Positions 1-10,683 are shown, counted from the first letter of the stretch. The stretch: 64,000 nt of DNA from Symbiodinium sp. CCMP2592 (GCA_905221615.1 CAJNDT010003868.1:124001-188000), one strand, 5' to 3'. The notes: generated by a model from the sequence alone, not told the origin. Translations and numbers: made by a program.

Positions 1-336
1 CCTTTCTTGGTACGGCTGTTTCTGTTGAGCGGGTGCTTCTGAAAACGGGCGTCTACATGGAGAACGGCTGGCTTTCCTCAAATCTTCGCGAGACAACTGC
101 ATTTCAATCGTGAGTGGGTGCTTCTGGAATCGAGCGTGTACATGAGGAATGGCTGGTTGCGCTGTGATGCCAATGATGTTTGTCTTGAGCCGGTGCTGCG
201 GAAATCGAGCGTGCAGTTACGGGAATGGCTGGGTTTGAAGTGCTGTGATTCTACGGCTGTTTCTGTTGAGTGGGTGATTCTCAAAACGGGCGTCTATATG
301 GGGAACTGCTGGTTGTCTTGAAGTCTTCGTGAGACA
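1..336. repeat. Imperfect tandem repeat, about 80-bp unit
   Basis: About four units of roughly 80 bp. The segments near 11-92 and 251-333 are close matches, with two more diverged units between them. The shared core reads GTGCTTCTG followed by an AACGGG/ATCGAG box and a GGCTGG box. Units stay partly open in frame, so it could be repetitive coding sequence, but I do not recognise a domain. Confidence 0.6.
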
Positions 337-651
337 AAGACGTGGTTTGCCTCAAGTCTCGTGCCTGGGCGCGGCATTCGAAATCCCTTGTAAGTGTGGT
401 GTTTTACACAGTTTCCGCAGTACTTGTCTCGATACTTTTGACACTCTATATGTCCGTTCCTGCTAGTAAGCACCTGGGTGATGTGACCATGATGTGACCC
501 CATCGCATCTGCCCAGTAGTTGCTGGTAGCATCTTCCGCACAAACTGATGTGACTAAGGCCCCTAACTGTAAGTCCCCCGACCCTCCAAGTACTAAGCAC
601 GAGGGAGATAAGGGTTCTGCGTTTAGAGTACAAGGCGGCATGTACCTATCC

Positions 652-742
652 CTAACCCTAAGGCTCAAAATGGCTCAAAAGCATAACATAATATGGTCTT
701 TAGCCCCAAAAGCCTTAAAATATGAGTCCTTAGAGCCTTAGG
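652..742. repeat. Palindromic element, family ending CCCTAAGGCTC
   Basis: Imperfect inverted repeat with arms CCCTAAGGCTCAAAATGGC and a matching right arm ending GAGCCTTAGGG. Relatives lie at 8737-8828 and 35287-35391. Confidence 0.7.
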
Positions 743-745
743 GTA

Positions 746-846
746 AGGGTCCAAGTACCCAAATAGTAGGGTTTCAAGGTCCAAAAACCATTCAGGGTAT
801 GGATTTTGGGATCTAAAACCCTACTATTTGGGTACTTGGACCCTCT
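746..846. repeat. Palindromic element, AGGGTCCAAGTACCC family
   Basis: Near-perfect inverted repeat with arms of about 28 bp, AGGGTCCAAGTACCCAAATA and its complement, around a central part of about 45 bp. Looser relatives lie at 14182-14295 and 24113-24205. Confidence 0.8.
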
Positions 847-1066
847 GGGTATGCACCATACACTAAGGCCTTGACGTACCTCTACATGGAACCCTTTTCA
901 CGCCTCGGTATATACTTTAAAGGTACATGGAGCCTTCAGGGAAGCCCGACAGGGTTTGCGGAGAAGGTTTAGGGTTTACATGGTTTAGGGTTTCAAGAGC
1001 ACTTGAAATCCTGCGTGTTAAGTCCTCCGAGTGTTAGTTAGGGTTGGATATGCCAGTGCTTTTCAG

Positions 1067-1141
1067 CACTTCGAGAGTCGCTGGCCAGCTCTTCAAAGCC
1101 AAAGCAAACACTAGAGACGTCGGGCTCATACGTGCAACGAG
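1067..1141 (+). CDS. Candidate coding exon, unknown protein
   Basis: The acceptor TGCTTTTCAG precedes a 75-nt open stretch that ends at the donor GTGTAC. After one leftover base it reads VAGQLFKAKANTRDVGL. Length is a multiple of three, so the flanking phases agree. I recognise no family, and the partner exons are not assigned. Confidence 0.35.
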
Positions 1142-1188
1142 GTGTACTTTTGTTGGTCATGATGCTGGCGAATAGGGGGCGTAATCTG

Positions 1189-1290
1189 GGCGTTTCCGAA
1201 AATAGGGGACCCTAATATAGTACCCCAAATAGTAGGATCCTTATTACAAGGACCTCCAAATTAGGTACCCCTAATTTTCGGAAACTCCCA
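1189..1290. repeat. Palindromic element, GTTTCCGAAAATAGGG family
   Basis: Inverted repeat with arms GTTTCCGAAAATAGGGGACC and a complementary right arm ending TTCGGAAAC. A close relative is at 6011-6105. A similar layout recurs at 59460-59580 and 61756-61857. Confidence 0.8.
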
Positions 1291-1343
1291 TCTGCGTCAC
1301 CCGCATGAGCCTTTAAAAGTCCAAGCCTCCCAACTTACTTATA

Positions 1344-1456
1344 ACCCAGAGGGTCCAGACATACTACCATTATGGAATTAGGCCCCGAAAGACCATCCCC
1401 ATGATGGTTTCGGGGACCCTAATTCCATAATGGTAGTATGTATGGACCCTCTTGGT
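1344..1456. repeat. Palindromic element, ACCATTATGGAATTAGG family
   Basis: Arms carry CCCAGAGGGTCC outside and CTACCATTATGGAATTAGG inside, mirrored on the right. Full or partial copies lie at 3975, 8894, 13171, 26093 and 53728, and a copy split by an insertion lies at 51010/52093. Confidence 0.8.
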
Positions 1457-1813
1457 AACTGAAACCATCGAACTTCAAACCCCCTCTAACCCCTGCGAAA
1501 TCTGTATTGAAGGCCGTTATAAACTGCATCCTGAACCCAAGATCCTGATCCTGCTAATCCTTAAATATCCGATGGACCCTGAACCCGTTGACCCCATAAC
1601 TGATAACCTTGTATGCCTACCCGTAACCCTGGCCCCTAACTTTTATCCATAAACTCTAAACCGTAGATCTCTCTACACCTTAGATCTCTGCACCCTACGT
1701 GCTGCCTTCGCACCAAATATCCTGCCTTTTGAGGGACCTAGTCGGTTTAGGGTTTAGGGTGAAATCTTTCGAAGCAAGCCCGAGGTAGAGCACAAGGATG
1801 CTGCTCTTCCCAG

Positions 1814-1901
1814 GTGCAGTGTGAACACTCCTTGCTGCGGATCGGTGGCGGGCCGGAGGGCAGCAGGACGAGCAATTTGGCTTGCTTGGATTCCTACAAG
1901 G
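1814..1901 (+). CDS. Candidate coding exon, unknown protein
   Basis: A pyrimidine-rich acceptor CTGCTCTTCCCAG precedes an 88-nt open stretch in phase 0 that ends at AAGG followed by GTTCGT. It reads VQCEHSLLRIGGGPEGSR, then TSNLACLDSYK. Composition looks like real protein, but I do not recognise the family. Confidence 0.42.
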
Positions 1902-2437
1902 GTTCGTCGGCAGGTTTTTGTTCACAGGCTTCTCGGTACCAGGGCGCACATAAGTGTGAATCACCTAGTTCAAAAGGAAAAAGAGAGTGGTCGGAATAAT
2001 ATTCCCTTGCAGTCTCTTTAGTTATACATGCAGTCTTAGATGCACGTTAATTTAAGTGTCAAGCCCGATTCGAGACAGCATGGGTACTGTATTCATGTGA
2101 AAGGAGTCCAAAACGGGGACAGCACGGCAAGCAGGAGAATGGCTGCGTTCGGGCCCATGTGTTATTACACAGTGGTCGTCTAGAAGTCTGAATAATGTTG
2201 AAAATAATTTCACTCCGTAGTCCGTAGTATAATAATTATACATGCACATAATGATTCCCGAAAACCGTGCTGTAACCATGAAGGCCCTTGTTTGACAGGA
2301 TTGTGTCCCTCTTTTGGTTTGTTGTGTAGTCTCTGGTACATTCATGCATGCAGACACCAAAGCCTCTGCTGGCTTTAGTGGTTAGCTTAACAGAAACACA
2401 GAGCGAGAGCGAGATAACAACAGCAAAATATTTTCAG

Positions 2438-2483
2438 CTTTGTGCTCCAACTTCGTGTGCTAGCCCTGTGGATGCCGCATTCC
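2438..2483 (+). CDS. Candidate Cys-containing exon abutting a palindromic element
   Basis: The acceptor AATATTTTCAG and donor GTAAGAG are both strong and enclose 46 nt reading LCAPTSCASPVDAAF. The donor GT is the first dinucleotide of the palindromic element that follows at 2484. The cysteine spacing recalls short extracellular modules, but one exon is too little to name one. Confidence 0.45.
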
Positions 2484-2588
2484 GTAAGAGTCCAAGTGGC
2501 TAATTATCTTGTACTCTCCAAAATTGTAACCTCCACAACTACTATCCTCCACCCGAGTACCTAATTCTTGGGCCCTTTGGACCCTTAG
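2484..2588. repeat. Palindromic element, diverged copy of the GTACTCTCC family
   Basis: Diverged copy of the family at 6952, 14003, 17558 and 20717. Its left edge GTAAGAGTCC doubles as the splice donor of the candidate exon at 2438-2483. Confidence 0.6.
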
Positions 2589-2980
2589 GATTATGTTCCT
2601 TTCAACTTGCCCGCTTCCCGAGCCCAGTACACGCTAAGTCGCTTGAGCCTTTACAATCCTGAAATCCCATAAGCCTTCACGCCCGAAAACCATGTATCCG
2701 AAAACGGAGCACTAAATCCTGAATAAGAAGGAAGGTGTTTTGGACATAGAGCAGAGGTGGGGATGGATACTATGTCATCCGGTTCTGGAGCTCGTATAAG
2801 TATGTTACAGCACAACGCGAAAGCCTGTTCTCATTATTGAATCCGCTATAGTAGCATTCTAGACCCCAAACCCCGAACCGTTCTCGTAGACCCTGATCTG
2901 CCTCATGTAACCCCAAAGCAAGCCCTTAGAGGAACCAATTTCTAACTGACGAGAACTCAAAACCCTAAACTCAAAGCCAG

Positions 2981-3040
2981 TGCATCCGCAGGACATGCGA
3001 GGCTGCGACGAATGGCGAGTACTCCTTCGGTCCCTCGTCG
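2981..3040 (+). CDS. Candidate Cys-rich exon
   Basis: The acceptor AAAGCCAG and donor GTTTGG enclose 60 nt in phase 0 reading CIRRTCEAATNGEYSFGPSS. The upstream flank has CCCTAAA-like sequence and the downstream flank is TTTGGG-like. The pattern resembles half of a small disulphide module; that is inference. Confidence 0.38.
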
Positions 3041-3504
3041 GTTTGGGTTTACGGGCATGTACAAGGGCGGAGACCATACGGGCTTCAGAAGTCAAGAGTG
3101 TAGGGTGTGTTTGGAGTTTTGGTATGTGCAGACCGGTTACATGTGAAGCAGCGGGTTTTGGTGAGCGTATGCGTGGCTGGTGAGCGTGTTTTGACGATAC
3201 TAGTTAACAATCAAAACCTTACCTCATGTGGGTTTTATGGTTGTGGCTGTGAGCCAAACTTTCAAGCTCTACGGGTCCATCGTATCGAGTAGCTGGGTAT
3301 TCGGATTAGGGTAGCAGTATCTGATTATCTGTCGGCTAGACTGGGGGCCCTAAACCCTAAAACCCTAAAGGGGGGGGGGGGGGGGGGTTCTGGTTTACAG
3401 AAGTGCAAAGGGTTGGGGCAAACTTGCTAAGCCCCGTGGTCCTCCAAGTAACTCGGCCTCGAAGCTCAATAGCTGAAATACTTACTACAGCTGTGTAGAA
3501 CGGG

Positions 3505-3506
3505 CC

Positions 3507-3541
<35 letters not shown>

Positions 3542-3584
3542 GTATATCTATAACTACATATATATATATATGTATGTATGTATG

Positions 3585-3621
<37 letters not shown>

Positions 3622-3690
3622 GTATATGTAGGTGTATAGATATATGTATATGTATATGTAGGTGTATATATATATATATATACATACAGA
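3505..3690. repeat. AT-rich microsatellite (TA and TATG units)
   Basis: Long runs of alternating TA with interspersed TATG and GTAGGTGTATA units. A separate run of about 19 G residues lies just upstream, near 3369-3387. No coding meaning. Confidence 0.95.
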
Positions 3691-3741
3691 TAGACTACAT
3701 AAGGCAGGCCGTGGCCAGCGCTGGCCCAACGAGTGTTTCAG

Positions 3742-3841
3742 ACTTTCCCCGCTTCTCGGGTCCCTGAGAAGATGCCCGGCAGCTTCCTGCACATCAAAAT
3801 GGCACAAAAGCCCTACATGGGATGTGCTTTGGGCCCAACAG
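3742..3841 (+). CDS. Candidate coding exon, unknown protein
   Basis: The acceptor GAGTGTTTCAG precedes 100 nt that end at the donor GTTTGA. It reads [20 protein letters not shown], then [13 protein letters not shown], in phase 0. Residue use is protein-like; family not recognised. Confidence 0.45.
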
Positions 3842-3974
3842 GTTTGAAATGTGGGTCCATAGTAACTGGGGAGCATAGTATGATATAAGCTAACATAACC
3901 TATGTAGTATACTAAGATATATCACACTGCGACATGATCCACGACACTGTTTCGAGTCTCAGTTGCTAGATCGT

Positions 3975-4072
3975 AATTATGGAATTATAGGTACCGCAAG
4001 CAAACCGCAGTGGGGATGGTCTTTTCGAATCTAATTCCATGGAGGTAGTAAGTATATATGGACCCTCTGGAG
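3975..4072. repeat. Partial palindromic element, ACCATTATGGAATTAGG family
   Basis: The right half is clear (CTAATTCCAT and TATGGACCCTCTGG); the left arm is eroded. Confidence 0.55.
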
Positions 4073-4192
4073 TACAGTACAGGTCATGGCCTTCGAGGAC
4101 GGCAATGACCTGCTCCCGAAAACCGTAGTTCAGGATAGTTTGGTCGTTCTTACTTGAAGGATCAAGGGAACCCTAAACCCTGTAAAGGGAAC

Positions 4193-4285
4193 TCCAGAAA
4201 GTTGGAATATGGATTTATGGTAGGATCCCCTATAATTTACCTTAAAGGGGTTACGACAATGATATTCTAACTTTCTGGCTTCTAC
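4193..4285. repeat. Palindromic element, CCAGAAAGTTGGAA family
   Basis: Arms CCAGAAAGTTGGAATATGG and a right arm ending TAACTTTCTGGCTTC. A second copy lies at 22981-23089. Confidence 0.75.
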
Positions 4286-4385
4286 TGTAACCCCTAAACC
4301 CTAAAACCCAGGGTTCCTTAACGGGATCTATATTGGGGGGTTGAGGGGCTCCGTCGTTCTGATCTACTTCGCCGTCAAGCCCGAG

Positions 4386-4492
4386 CTGGGTTTAGGGTTT
4401 AGGGTTTAGGGTTTTAGGGTTTTAGGGTTTAGGGTTTTAGGGTTTAGGGTTTTAGGGTTTTAGGGTTAAGGTTTAAGGGGTTTAGGGTTTAG
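4386..4492. repeat. Interstitial telomere-like tract (TTTAGGG/TTTTAGGG)
   Basis: Consecutive GGTTTAGGG and GGTTTTAGGG units, directly downstream (on the minus strand, upstream in coordinates) of the candidate minus-strand exon at 4574-4769. Confidence 0.95.
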
Positions 4493-4573
4493 GGCATAGG
4501 GCCGGCGGGCTGTGTGGTCGAGGACCTGCTGGATAGGCCGCAAACGTCTTCGAACACCACACCGAAAGCTTAC

Positions 4574-4769
4574 TAGGGTCTAGTTTTTTTCTTTGTATTG
4601 TAGGGGGCGGAAGCATTCGTAAGAAAATACTTTTATAGTGTTCTTGTGTCCACTGGGGGTACACAACATCCTTCTCAAATTCAACCCTTCTATATACCGT
4701 AACTATCCCAAAGACAGCAACAAGAGCAATATTTACACTGGTACATAACAGAATCATGGTGATAAGACC
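4574..4769 (-). CDS. Candidate membrane-spanning exon
   Basis: On the minus strand the acceptor AGTTTGCAG and donor GTAAGC enclose 196 nt. The frame opens with GLITMILLCTSVNIALVAVF, a likely transmembrane helix, followed by a charged segment with EKDVVYPQWTQEHYKSIFL. This looks like one helix and a cytosolic or lumenal tail of a multi-exon membrane protein. The family is not identifiable from this piece. Confidence 0.5.
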
Positions 4770-4899
4770 CTGCAAACTTCATCATGGCCATAGCAAGATT
4801 TGCAAAGCCAGCCCAAGTCGTGTGTTAGTGCTGTAGTCACAGCAAGAATATCTGTATATCCTGTTGTTCACACAGGTAGTTATAAGCGCACACGTCCAC

Positions 4900-5170
4900 A
4901 CATGCACACGTATACGTACTTACATGCGTATGTATGCATGCATATGGCATTTTATGTGATGGTATGTACGTATGTACTCTAGGAGAGTCTAAGCATGCAT
5001 GTATGTATGTAGCATGTAACCATGCATGCATGTATGCATGTGAATGCATGCATGCGCGGATGGATGGCGGGAATCTGCACGGATGTTTAGATGAAAAGGG
5101 TTCCGTGCAGACATACATACAGATGCATTTGACATACTGTGTGTGTATATATGTATATGTGGCTATAAGG
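4900..5170. repeat. ATGC/ATGT-rich simple repeat
   Basis: Irregular tetranucleotide repeats (ATGC, ATGT, TACA), followed by a short GTGTATATATG run. Long frames on both strands here are low-complexity shadows. Confidence 0.85.
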
Positions 5171-5329
5171 TTTAAGTACTTGTTATTTTACTGGATTGTT
5201 CGTGAATGACTAGCCAAGGGTAAAGATAAACAAAGTTATACACAATGCGTATATAGGAATAAGATGCATAGAGACCATTCTGCCAGGTCTTCCACCCGCA
5301 TGTCAGATGAGGCGCCATCTCGCTGTCTG

Positions 5330-5960
5330 GGGGTTTTAGGGTTTAGGGTTTTAGGCCCAGCAGGAAGGGTTTCGGCGTGTTCACGGAGCCCGAATGCCCT
5401 TCTGGAATGCCTTTCAGGCATTGAGGGTTCATGAATTGATTAATGAAGTTGGGGTTCATGGTTTTGGGGTTTCGGGGGCGAGTAGGGTTTAGGATTTTGG
5501 GGTTCGTGGTCGACAGTTTGGGGGAAGGTTAGCGCCCCAACAGCCAGTGCAGTGGCTTCCAAAATCACTCAGACCTACTTGTGGGTTGTTCTGACCACTC
5601 ATCATAAGCAATGAGCCTTCTAGCAATGGGCTGGAAGTTTCCATTTAAAGTCTTCGCCAATCCAAACGATTGACCCTGAAGGGAATCTGTTGAGAGGTAC
5701 TACAATAGCTTTAACAAATCATGAACATGGCCACACGCCGCTTTCAGTCCTTGTACAACAGCAAGACGGACTCGTCGACTTTTAACAGCCATTAGAGCTA
5801 GCAGCGTTCATGACCGCAGTAAATCAGCCAATCTTGCGTCGCACTTACGCCTGCTTCCCCGAACAAGAATGCTGGGCCAGTGGCAGGGGTGGGTCGCACA
5901 CCAACCGCGCAGGGAAAGTAGCATGAGCGACCAGGAGAGCATCATCATCTTCTTCTTTTT
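5330..5960. other. Stretch with no gene I can support
   Basis: A short TTTAGGG-like patch at about 5330-5355, then mostly unique sequence. A pyrimidine tract ending TTTTTCAG lies near 5955. One or two exon-like fragments are possible near 5760, but every frame closes quickly. Confidence 0.5.
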
Positions 5961-6010
5961 CAGCAGCCCTTAAGCTCAAAACCCATAAGCCTGTATCACA
6001 CCCCCACTGT

Positions 6011-6105
6011 AAGGGAGTTTCCGAAAATAGGGCACCCTGATACAGTGCCCTTAATAGTAGGATCCCAAAATAAGGTACCCCAAATTTTCGGAAACCCCCC
6101 TTAAG
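6011..6105. repeat. Palindromic element, GTTTCCGAAAATAGGG family
   Basis: Arms GGGAGTTTCCGAAAATAGGG and a complementary right arm ending TTTTCGGAAACCCCC. Confidence 0.8.
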
Positions 6106-6142
6106 CCTTTATCAGCCCAACACTCAAAACCCTAAACTGAAG

Positions 6143-6216
6143 GCCGGCTGCTCCGCACTGCCCATCGGTAGATGCCCCGGGTCTGCGGCCATCGGAATGT
6201 GCGAACGAGGCCCTCG
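6143..6216 (+). CDS. Candidate Cys-containing exon
   Basis: The acceptor CTAAACTGAAG is formed at the end of a CCCTAAA-like tract, and the donor is GTAAAG. The 74-nt stretch reads CSALPIGRCPGSAAIGMCERG in part, with three cysteines. It might belong to the same extracellular-type gene as 2438 and 8658; this is a guess. Confidence 0.35.
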
Positions 6217-6279
6217 GTAAAGGACCTGTAGTCATAGGGACCCTTAGGGTGGTACGGGGAGGGAAGGTAGGGGGCTTTA

Positions 6280-6780
6280 ATGCCCACAATAAGGACCCAA
6301 GAAGGCCTATTTAAGGAAGCATAGTCCCCTACCCCCCTCCCCTACTCCCCTAAGGGTCCCTATGATTGGAAGAAAAGTAAGTATTTAGGGGCCTTCATAA
6401 TTACCTATGGTTTCCTTTAAAGGGTACCTTGAAGGGCTATATAAGGGTCTATAGTAGGGTTCTATAATATAGCCCTAAGGCTCCATGTACCCTCATAGTC
6501 GATATTTAGGCCTTAAAGTACCTACATAGGGACCACTTTAAGGCCTAAGTATCTACTATACGGGTACATGGAGCCTTTGGGTAGGGGCCTTAGTACATAC
6601 CTGCGGGTTCCTTTAAAGGGTGCCCTAAAAGGCTCTAATAAGGGTCTACAGCAGGCTTGTATGAAACAGAGGCCTTAATAATTGCCTATGGGCTTCTTTA
6701 AAAGGTACCTAGTTGGGTTCTATAATATGGGGGCTTTCATAATTACCTATACTATTTTGCGGTTTTTTGTGTTGTTCGTG
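6280..6780. repeat. Cluster of overlapping palindromic fragments
   Basis: Several incomplete inverted repeats follow one another, the clearest at 6472-6583 (CCCTAAGGCTCCATGTACCC with its mirror). Others carry GGGTACCTT and TATAGGGTCTATA boxes. No coding frame. Confidence 0.65.
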
Positions 6781-6951
6781 TAGTACTGGGCCCCAAAGCC
6801 CTATTCTAATCATTAAGGCCCGTACATTACCCCAAAGCCCACCCCAAGCCCTTAGCTCAAAACCCCAAACCCCAAGCTCTAAACCAAAAATCCGGCCTAA
6901 ACTTAAGCGCCTGCCCCCAATCTTCTGTGTCCTTAACCAACCCTAAACCCT

Positions 6952-7043
6952 AACCCCAAGGGTCCAAAGGACCGAATAGTTAGGTTATGTAGGTTAGGAT
7001 TTTGGAGAGTATATGATTATTCGGTACTTGGACCCTTGGGGTA
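6952..7043. repeat. Palindromic element, GTACTCTCC family (inverted copy)
   Basis: Arms ACCCCAAGGGTCCAA and a mirrored right arm ACTTGGACCCTTGGGGT; the interior carries TAGGTTATGTAGGTTAGG. Confidence 0.8.
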
Positions 7044-7319
7044 AACCCTATAAACACCAACTTCTAAACCCCTAAACTTAAACAGCGAGGTGTTAGATAG
7101 TTACTCCACACTCCAGGACCACTAGAGCCTTGTGGAGTGTGGAGGTCGCACTGGGGCTTCAAGCCGAACCCGGAGCACTGAAAGCAATAACGGCGCTTTA
7201 AAGATGTTCCGCCATTATTTTACCCAAGTTGTTTGGGGCTCAGGTAATAAACGCGCCGCAAGGTCAATGTCCTCTCGGAGGGGACTCACATGATCTCCTT
7301 ATTTGCGGGTTTTCTTCAG

Positions 7320-7709
7320 GACGTCGCGACGTCCCCGGTTGAAGGCATAGCACTGACCGACCAGGCAGTAGCTGATGCCCTGACTTCCTTCCCAGAGAAG
7401 CTGGCTGCGGCCTTGCAAATGCCTGTGACTACTTGCACGCTTGCGTCCTGGGCCGGGATGCCGGCGAACCCTATCGACCTCGTAGGCATCGAGGCCATGA
7501 TGCGCATGCTCAACAGCTCTTACACGGCAACCGGAATGAGGCCGACCATGCTACGCTCTGGAAGGATCAACACCGCTGGCAGGCACACCCTCCATGCGGA
7601 TCTCGTGCATGCTGTGGGTGAGACTCGCTTGAACATCGACGCTGAGGCATGGGCTCGCGAGGTGGCAAACAGGGTGAATATTACGGACATTCCCACTTTC
7701 TTCGCCATG
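7320..7709 (+). CDS. Candidate long exon, unknown protein
   Basis: A classic acceptor GGTTTTCTTCAG and the donor GTGAGA enclose exactly 130 codons in phase 0. The frame starts DVATSPVEGIALTDQAVADA, continues through LASWAGMPANPIDLVGIEAM and ends near DIPTFFAM. Third positions are G/C-rich, unlike the flanking repeats. The helical, alanine-rich composition suggests a soluble globular domain. I do not recognise the family. Confidence 0.6.
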
Positions 7710-8279
7710 GTGAGACAGGACAGGTCACAGAGGCGATGACGGACGTGCCCGCCAACAGAGTCTGAGTGATCGATGACTCCTCGGACGCCTTGATTTCGGA
7801 CTCGTGTCAGCTGTCCCGTAAGCCCGAGCCCCGCCCCCGCCCACCAAAAACTTTCAATCCTGAACCCGAACCCACACCCCATTTATCCATCTATCCTACA
7901 CCCCAAACCCTGACCCCTGGCCCTAACCCTAACCCACCCACCCACATCGCCTGGCCCGCGAGTCAGCAAGTTTAGACCCCCTCATGTATTCCACCCAAGG
8001 CCCACATGCCCATATACTATATATACTTAGGCCGCAAAGTAGTCTCAAGTATGTATTAGGATTTGCAGGGTTTAGGGTTTCGGTGCTTTGAAGCCAGAGT
8101 ATACACTACATCGGTGGACGGACCTTTAAAGAACCTTCTCAAGGCAGAGGGAGAGTCAAGGGTCTGAGTTCACCTCGGCCCTCCAATGCCCCATCCTTGG
8201 GGCGCATGGACGCTTCGGTGTAATCAACTCGTCTTTCGTAGGATATTGAGCTTCACGCGGTAGTATCTGAGCCTTGGAT

Positions 8280-8560
8280 CTTAAACCCCTGAACCCTGAA
8301 CACATCCAAAACCCATACTCCTGAACTCTAACATCATAGCCCCAAAGACCCTAAACTTGCAAAACCAAAAGCCAAAGACCCTATAAACCCTAAACTTCTA
8401 AACCCCTAAACACCAAAGACCCTATAAACCATAGTTAGGCCCTAAACCCTAAGCCCTAAAGCCTAAGCCCTAAACCTTAAACCCTAATTAAACCCTAAGC
8501 CCTGCGCCCTAAACCTTAAACCCTATACCCTAAGCCCTAAACCCAACAGACCGCTAAACC
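8280..8560. repeat. Degenerate CCCTAAA tract
   Basis: Irregular CCCTAAACC, CCCTAAGCC and CCAAAGACCC units; telomere-like but far from uniform. Confidence 0.85.
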
Positions 8561-8657
8561 CTAAACCTCTGATTAAACCTTCATAGCAACCCGTATAGAA
8601 CTCTTATAGTAGCCCGTTGTATATCCCTTAAAATGACATCAAATTTCAGCCCTAGAG

Positions 8658-8721
8658 GCCGGTGGCACTTGCAACGTGGCCTGCGAGCGAGGCTTCGTGT
8701 CATTGACTCAGCTTTCGCCCG
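8658..8721 (+). CDS. Candidate Cys-rich exon
   Basis: The acceptor CCCTAGAG and donor GTCCTT enclose 64 nt reading AGGTCNVACERGFVSLTQLS. The pattern GxxCxxxCxxGF is typical of small extracellular modules such as sushi or EGF-like repeats. It may pair with 2438-2483 and 2981-3040 on the same strand, but I cannot prove they join. Confidence 0.45.
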
Positions 8722-8736
8722 GTCCTTTTACTACCC

Positions 8737-8828
8737 TAAGGCTCTAAGGACTCATATTTTCTGGCTTTTGGGTCCCCTAAACCCTAAACCCGAAAGGCTT
8801 TTGGGCCATTTTGAGCCTCAGGGTTAGG
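8737..8828. repeat. Palindromic element, CCCTAAGGCTC family
   Basis: Left arm CCCTAAGGCTCTAAGGACTC, right arm ending TTTTGAGCCTCAGGG; CCCTAAA units sit in the middle. Confidence 0.7.
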
Positions 8829-8893
8829 GTGTAGAAAGGGGGGGTCCTTTTAGGGAGGTTTAGGGTGCCTTTATGTGCCTTTAAGGGTTCAAT

Positions 8894-8994
8894 CCAAGAG
8901 GGTCCATATACACTACTATTATGGAATTAGGCCTCCAACACCATGGTTTTTTGGGACCTAATTCCATAATGGTAGTATCTGTGGACCCTCTGGG
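8894..8994. repeat. Palindromic element, ACCATTATGGAATTAGG family
   Basis: Arms CCAAGAGGGTCCATATACAC and a mirrored right arm ending GGACCCTCTGGG. Confidence 0.8.
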
Positions 8995-9140
8995 AATGAG
9001 GATTCTTTCAAGGGTTTGGGGTGTAGGGTCTAGGGGTTAGGGTTGAGGGCTTCTGCAGACTATACCTGCCGAGGGTTCGAAGTACACAATCGTCGTATAA
9101 CACCCTAAACCTCTAAACTCCGAGCCCTAGACCCTAAAGC

Positions 9141-9300
9141 CCCCAAAATCCTAAATTTCTGAGCCCTAACTGGGCAGCCCTCCCAAAATCCTAAGTTTCT
9201 AAGCCTTACCTGGCAGCCCTCCCAAAATCCTAATTTTCTAAGCCCTAAGTGGGCGGCCCTCCCAAAATCCTAATTTTCTAGGGCCCAACTGGGCAGCTGA
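9141..9300. repeat. 40-bp tandem repeat, four units
   Basis: Units begin near 9141, 9181, 9221 and 9261 with CCCAAAATCCTAA and end CTGGGCAG or a variant. Each unit therefore carries an acceptor-like CAG, and the last one precedes the candidate exon at 9297. Confidence 0.85.
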
Positions 9301-9390
9301 GGCGCACAGACGGCGGCGAAGAAGGGGAGAAGGTCTGCCGCGCGAAGCCCAAACAGCTCGAGGCCCACTCCTCGGGAGAATTCATGCGAA
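9297..9390 (+). CDS. Candidate coding exon after tandem acceptors
   Basis: Starts after CTGGGCAG, the end of the last 40-bp tandem unit. In phase 0 it reads LRRTDGGEEGEKVCRAKPKQ, then LEAHSSGEFMRN. No canonical donor is evident, so the end is approximate. Charged and hydrophilic; family unknown. Confidence 0.35.
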
Positions 9391-9394
9391 ACCC

Positions 9395-9500
9395 TATATA
9401 TATATATGTATGTATGTATATCTATCTATCTATCTATCTATCTATATATATATATATACAAATGTCTATATCTATCTATCTATATATATATATATATGCT
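9395..9500. repeat. Microsatellite (TA, TATC, TATG)
   Basis: Runs of TATG, TATC and TA units in two blocks. Confidence 0.95.
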
Positions 9501-10680
9501 TTAGACCCATGATGAAATTCTGCTAAATGCCTCGAAAACTCTATTTCTTGCAGTGTCTGCAGCCCAATAGCGCTTGAAAGACTCCAAGAGCTACTTTAGC
9601 TGCTGAAACAAACAGTTAGTTGTGAGGACTACTATTCAGTACAGGACAAATCCTTGGTTTTTTGATTCAACATGAATCTCTCACTCCTGCTCCACGATTT
9701 ACCGTTCAGGGTTTGGGTGAACCAGCCTGCATAAGACCAGCCGACCAGCCATGACCGGATGCATGTCTCCTCCTCAACTTCATGTTCAAGTTGACTGATG
9801 TGTGTTCGCTGCTGCTCTCTTCATTTTCGTCATCATCATCATCATCATGGTCATCACCTTCATCACCATATCACCTTTGCAGTACATGCTTGTAATTCAT
9901 ACGACATCATCCATAGCCCCGGGTTGAGTTAGAACAGAGAACCACTTACCTCGTTGGATCTTTGCTTGGCGATTCAAGTTATTGGCATAGCTATCTTTGA
10001 AACTTTGCTGTTCGCATCCAGTCAGCGGCATGCTGTTGCGGACATCACTCATTGTCAACCACAGACGCTACTTATCCTCAAACCCGAACCCCTAAGGTCA
10101 GGAGAAAGGCTTCTTCTGATTGCGTTGTCCAAGGAGTGCGAACCTATGAAATCGAAAGGCTTGTTTGGTTTTAGGGCTTATGCGGTCATGCAAATTTGAT
10201 TTCATTGCATCAGATCCCGGGAAACGACTCACAAGGCAGGCTGTGAAAATCCACGCATAACCTGCATCTGATTTCCGACATTTTCCGACAAGCTCATGCA
10301 CGTACCTTTGCAATGAGCCACTCGTGCCATATCCATCAGCATATAGGTTAGGTATAAGTTGATATAAGCGCCACATATAACAATCCACATGTGATTGTCA
10401 CGCTACCATCCCATTCCAATCTCTGCGGAGACTCTACCGAGCCGCTCCGAACACCCTTGTTTTGAAGCAAGAGCAGGAGCTGGATGCATTAGTGGATTCC
10501 TAAATGAGTGCAGGGTCCAGCCGAGGAGGGTGAGCATCTAGGGTGCGCTGTCATCTTTGGAGGTGCAACTTGCATTCTCTAGCCCTACCCACGGCAACTG
10601 CCCTGACGCGAGCGTTTGCTCATCGCGGGGTTCAGGAGCCGTCACACCGTTGGCCGGGTGTGGGGCACACGCCGTGCAAA
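9501..10680. other. Mostly unique sequence, exons not resolved
   Basis: Includes a CAT/ATC trinucleotide run near 9830-9870. A minus-strand open stretch near 10257-10388 contains IPNLYADGYGTSGSLQ before a GTACGT donor-like site, and may be an exon. I could not settle strand or frame. Confidence 0.4.
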
Positions 10681-10683
10681 GTC

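Noticed and set aside
3466-3876. Long open frames on both strands, rich in YIYIYI
   Set aside because: They translate the TA microsatellite at 3505-3690. The only part kept is the exon-like 3742-3841, which is in another context.
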